Source of the DNA: Atopsyche davidsoni
Lineage: Eukaryota > Arthropoda > Insecta > Trichoptera > Hydrobiosidae
Length of the DNA: 64,000 nucleotides
Direction of reading: 5' to 3'
Assembly (NCBI GenBank): GCA_022113835.1
Contig: JAILWY010000030.1
Span: forward strand, 1,364,001-1,428,000
Positions within the stretch are counted from its first letter, which is position 1. Each line of letters opens with the position of its first letter. A program made the translations under genes and the position numbers. Under the pieces are notes generated by a model. That model had not been told where the DNA came from, searched no databases, and saw only the letters and a program-made list of their open reading frames with translations. Of the stretch, positions 44,101-50,100 are shown in pieces.

Positions 44101-47100
44101 TTTCGAAGAACAAATTCGTTGAAATCGGTCGGATGCTTCTGGCGTGCTAAGATGCCTAAGTTGGCAGGTTACCGCAGCAACCACGACGCGCCCAAATACT
44201 CCACGTTCTTTAACGACCCCAGCTCCACGAACACCGTCTCGAACGAAGACCTCCCAAAGCTGACGAGCGTGGACCTCTTCACTCAGATTCCGCTGACGGA
44301 TTCTAGGCCGAGAAACAGGAAACCCCCGAAGGGAGCCATGCGGCTGTTCTACTGCTGCCCCTGCTGCGGCAAGGGCGGGAGCGAGACGTCCGAGGACATA
44401 GACGCGGAGTTCGCCCTGGTGAAGTGCGAGCAGAGCCTGAAGGCCCCGAGCCGCACAGGCGAGGACTCGGCGAGCAAGGCCAGCACGCTGAGGCTCGGGG
44501 ACAGGTCTACGAACACTGCCAAATTTGTGAGCGAAGTCCTTAGCTGCAGGGACGTGTTCCTGCAGAAGCTGGAGCTGACCTGCGACGGAACCCTCACTCG
44601 GAAGAGCAAAGGACACACGCAGATGGGGTATCACTCTGACGGTACGGACCGAGCGCCAGCCGACACCTCAACGGCGTGCTAGGTGCAGGCATCGAGGTGG
44701 TGCGATCGCACTGGGAGGCTCACTTCTAGTCCACCACCTCGATGCTTTAACCCATACTATTTTTTTTCAGTATTTATACATAATTAAATTATATAATAAT
44801 TATATATATAATTTTAAACTTATTTATTATGTAAACGTGCGTTTATAATAGACCTTATCACAATATGCAAAAATAATATGCGCAAGCGAACATTTTAATT
44901 TGTGCAATCAAGATGGAATGCTATGTAAAAATTTGTGCTAGTGGCGGCAACTGAGCGATACCTGCGTAAAAGTAAAAGCGCTAATTTCACATCTTATGAA
45001 CGACATTGCCTATTTCTTTATCTTCTTCATGACTCGGGGTCATACGCTAGTTATACACGTCACAGCAATTATACTCCGGCCAGGCGCAGCTCGTACCAAA
45101 CTTTATTTTTGTTGTTGACTGTTTTACTAACCGATACACAACAATGTCTCCTTTATATATTTTCTTTCTGTGATTTCTTGAATCGTGATTTCCCGCCGTC
45201 TTCCTCACGGTGCGGGGTCGTGATCGCGTCGAAACCCGGAGTCGAACAATTGCAGAGCTATCTCGCAGATGCGCTGCCCGGGCGCAGCCAGAGATGCTAT
45301 CACGGAGAGTAATAACGCGGCCGTCGTGCGCGGTCTGGGGCGTACGAGTGTTTGACCTGAATAAACTTATAGGAAGAAAATTAATAGAGCGGCCACGCTC
45401 AAGTATGCATTATACGGTCTTATTCTGGCAAGCCTTGTACGTTAGCGCCTGGGCCGTGCAGGTGGTTTTCTCCAATCTCTATACCAGACACGGCTGTTAT
45501 TGCCTCTCGATGCTCGATGCTCGATGCCTTTCAACAGCTTCTCCATACTCTAACCCTTGAAAAGCTAAAGTGGTCACAAGTATAAATGATCTTTATGTTT
45601 AAGTTATTTGGCTATTCGTATTTGCTGTATAAATATGGAGTATTACAAATTAAGCCAGTATGTCATGGATACTCACCCGATTCTTTTCGTTCGACCTCCT
45701 GTATTACGGAACTGTGTGATTATAGACTTCTTGTTTACTGACTATCTGAGGTTGGATGTCTTCTGCTCGATGTTGAAGTCAAATGGATCAAAAATGCATT
45801 TCTGGAATTGAGCTGTTAAATAATGGCGTAAGACGAAAACTTGAAAAACAAAAGCCCTAATAATTGGAATTTGACTAAAAATGAAGTGCTTCAAAACAAA
45901 TGTAGCCAAGTATTTTACTAATAATTCAATATAAGTAACAATTTATTTGTATTTTACTCAAATATTTATATTAGCTCATACGTATATAGCAAGGTATAAA
46001 AATGTTACATTTTTATTATTTTATAAATTGAAATAAAATCAGGCGACATATTAAAAAAGTTCACCTACTTTGTCGATGGGTTGGCCATGATGAGTGATCT
46101 AGTAAATCAATTTCACGTGATTCGATCAATGCCTATGGTCGATACTTACCTTCGATCATATAACACATTCTATTTACCCTCGACCGTATATAAAAATGTA
46201 AATAGCTCGAAGATTACGACTCCAATAATGTTATAATTGAATTTGTACATTGTTTTTATTATAAATGTAGGTTAATTTTCTAACTAATGCTATTGTGTAA
46301 ATTATTTGAATTTTATTGACGTTAACAAACGGTTGTTTTTTTGTGATTAATTTTAGTAATGTAAAAATTCTCAGATACTAGTCCGGATATCCCTTCTAAT
46401 GCTATTTATATTGTTTTAATGTTCAAAGAAATGTTGTAACGATACCTAATTCATTCAAGCTTTAATCGATTTAACGGCTTATTTATTACATTTCTAGGTT
46501 ATAAAAATACTTTAATTTGACAGTACTATTCATGTAGAAGTTAAGACTGCATTTTAATTGGTTCTTAAATACACTATTAAATATTGATTTTTATGATGTC
46601 ATCAATATCTACAGCGTCTTGTCTCAAATAATAAAAATACATATTATGTATTTAATTTCCGTAAAATAATAATGAAATTAAATAAATCTATCAGCCACCA
46701 TTTTTACGGTTTTAAGAAAACAAAAAAATTAAATGTTTGTGGTAAAAGATTCGATCCATCTCTATTCTCTATGGTTGAAATTTGACAGCGGCATATATAG
46801 TATGTATTTTTTTTTAAAGATATTCTTTTATCTGTATTTTATGGATATCCCTGGTAATATTAATATTGGTTTATTTTATTTAAATTTCGTTCATCTATTG
46901 ATTTTTAATTTTTACATATAAAGTCACAGTTTACCGATTGAGTTACTTTTAATTTATTGCAACACTACATAAGTGCATTAGTATTATCACCTTAAGTTTA
47001 TTTGTCAGTTTTGAAATTCATTATTTGCACACAATCTTACAATCGGTACTGCTACCTAATTTATTATAATTTTACTATAAAATATGTGTAGTTTTTTGTT

Positions 47101-50100
47101 TTAATTTTAATGAAGATTCATCATGTTCAATTAAAAATAAAAAACAAAAAAATCAATGTGCTTAAGTTTGAAATCACAAATGTTTACCATGTAATAACTT
47201 TTTGGCACCTAGCATCTTTTGTCGTTCATTCCGTTCAAGGTAAACTTATCTATTTTATCGCGTTTTACTCATTTAAATATTACAGCATTGTTTTAAACCT
47301 TTTAGTAATTAGGGGTATTTTTTGTTTTCCAATTGTAGCAGAAATTATGCTTCACTATCAACTAGTAATCTTTATATTTTTGTTTAAACCAATAAAAAAT
47401 TATGTGTTCAAATATTTGTCACATTTATGGTCAATGGTGAAATGTATTGTATTGCAACCACTAAAAAATTAATCTTTGGGTTAGTTAATCGATGGCATTA
47501 AAATATAATTTCAAAATAATATTATAATATATTCATGTTATTAAAATGACTATTTTTAGTGGCACAGAATATACTAAACTAATAAGTGAATAAATGGTAT
47601 AAGCACCATATATTATAAAATGATGTGTTGCTGATTGCTTATGTTGTTATTTCCAGATGATGTTTCATCGGCAGATCTCAGTGGAAGCCTCCCGCGCGCT
47701 CTGGGCCGGCGTTCTGCCTCCCCTCCGGCCCCAGCAGCTCCCCCCACCCCCCGCGAAGCTGATGATGACATCGACCGCCTCGTCGCTCTTCACCAGAACC
47801 GCAGTGGCCTGCAGGTACTTGTGCTCCTCATTTATTAGATACAAGTAAATTTAAAAATTCTGTTTTATTATTCACAAGGTATAAAACCTAATTGAATTCA
47901 TAGTTTTGAATGTATATTTTCATCATCTGTGGTTTATCTATGATTTATCATCACTTGGGTCTTACTATTATGCAGTAAGAGTTGGTGGATTTATTGCTGA
48001 ATCTATGGTGCGCTTCCATAAAATCTTTGGCTTATCGAATAGTTTGATTGCGTCATTCTCCTAGAGAATTTCCTTAATCGGCACCAATTTAATACTTTCA
48101 CAACAACATTTAGTATATTGATGCATACAGATCAAAACAGTGTATGCTACGAGTGACCTGTTTAGGGCATGCATTAAAAAAAATAAAAAGTGTTTTGATA
48201 GCCTGAGAATCTTACTAAAATGAAAATATTTAAAATGAAGTATTTATATAAATTTAAAATACACTGAAACTTTTAATATCAATGAATTTAGTTTGAATAG
48301 AAAGAAATACAAGTCACAGGCATGATATCTTCTTTTGGCACTTCAACTCTTGGAAGTTTTAGGCAAGACCACTTCCACAAAAAGTCAGAGCGGTGTATGT
48401 AAATGATGTGTTATGGGGACACAATGATCCGCAGCAAATTGGCATTGATTTTGTTTTAAAAAGTCACAGATTGAGAATACTGAAATGGGTACAGTCCCGC
48501 TTCAAGCAGTTCAGAGTAAATAATGGTGATATACTGTATTTTTTTTTATTAAAATGTGTGCATCATATGATTTTTCAGACACGTTCAGAGTCCATGGCCA
48601 GCGTCTACTCGGGAGCCGGTGACGGGAACTATGGCTCGGTGACGGTAAAGGGTCAGGTGGAGTTTGGTTTGCTCTATAACTACAAGATGGGGGCTCTGGA
48701 GATAAATGTCAAACGATGCCGGGACCTTGCCCCCGTGGACACTAAGAGAAACCGATCAGATCCTTATGTTAAGGTATAGTGTTAACATTTCAAGTATCTT
48801 CACATAATATTATAAATAGCTCACTTGTATCAAATTCTCAAGGTGATACAATGATCAATAATAATAATATTTTATTGTTTAGAGTTGACATTTTTGTATG
48901 TGGAATGATTGTTTTACCATAGGATTTTAATTAACCATCTCACAGTTCACCTATCAGTGGAAAAATTTACTATTGCTGTTCCAGGGTTCTTGTATGTTTT
49001 ATATCTTTCTAGTAAATAACAGTAATTAGGACTAGGTTTCACACTAGCCTTAATCTATTATATTATTAATGGTTGCCACTATATTAGATATTTGTCTTTT
49101 TTCTTTTCATTTTCTAAAGTTAATTCAAATGAAAAAATACAGTAAAAAGTCAAGTCATTAATTTTAAACATTTTATTATTATTGTAATTGAGTGTACAAT
49201 ATTTAAATTCCTTTAATATGTAATGTTTCAGGTATATCTGCTCCCGGATAAGTCCAAGGCGGGCAAGCGGAAGACGAAGGTGCGCAAGCACACATTGAGG
49301 CCAGCCTTCGAGGAGACACTGAGATTCTCGCAGCCATTAGCCGCACTGGCGGAGCGCTCGCTGTGGCTAAGTGTGTGGCACGCTGACATGTTCGGTCGCA
49401 ACGACTTCCTTGGTGAGGTGATCTTGCCACTCGGTGACAAGGTCTTCGATGACCCCACACCCAAGTGGTACAATCTACAGGAGAGAGTGAGTTATTTTTG
49501 CGTATATGATAATTTGTGCCTAGTAAAAAATTGTAACAATAAAATAAATGAATTTCTAAAGATGGTGCATATGTATAACTTTATAAATATAAGTAAACTA
49601 TGTGGTTTAGGACACTAATACAAAGTTCTTGGCTCTACACAAGCATCACCTCTTTCTCTGTTTGGTTTTGTTTATATTTAATAACAGAATTTATTATAAA
49701 AAGGAGGTTGTTTCTATGTTGAACTGTAGATGTTTTTTTTTCATAGTTGATGCAAATGTGTAATGACAATTAGTCTTAATTTTCTGTGAATTGTACTTTT
49801 CTTTAAAAAATATTAGATATTAAATGATCAAAGCAGCTTGCTTCACTTTATTCTTATTTATAAATACCTGACAAGAAAACGATTTATGAAGTTTGTGTGG
49901 TGATTTCAGACTGAACAGTTCGAGGAGCAGCAGGGAAGCAAAGGCGACCTGATTGTGGGCCTGAAGTTTGAGGTTCCGGAGCAGTCAGGGCCGCCCAGCA
50001 GTCGCAGTAAAGGAACACTCCACGTCCTCGTCAAGGAGGCCAAGAACCTCTGCGCCACCAAACCTAATGGATTGTGTGACGTCTTCTGTAAAAGGTAATT

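Noticed and set aside
44086..44634. 182-codon minus-strand open frame opposite the alternative btsz exon
   Set aside because: Shadow of the + strand frame; no splice sites or promoter on the minus strand, and the + frame has the matching donor phase.
48393..48578. Frame upstream of the first C2A exon read as coding
   Set aside because: It is intron read-through; a strong polypyrimidine-CAG acceptor at 48578 and the phase-0 junction from 47814 exclude it.
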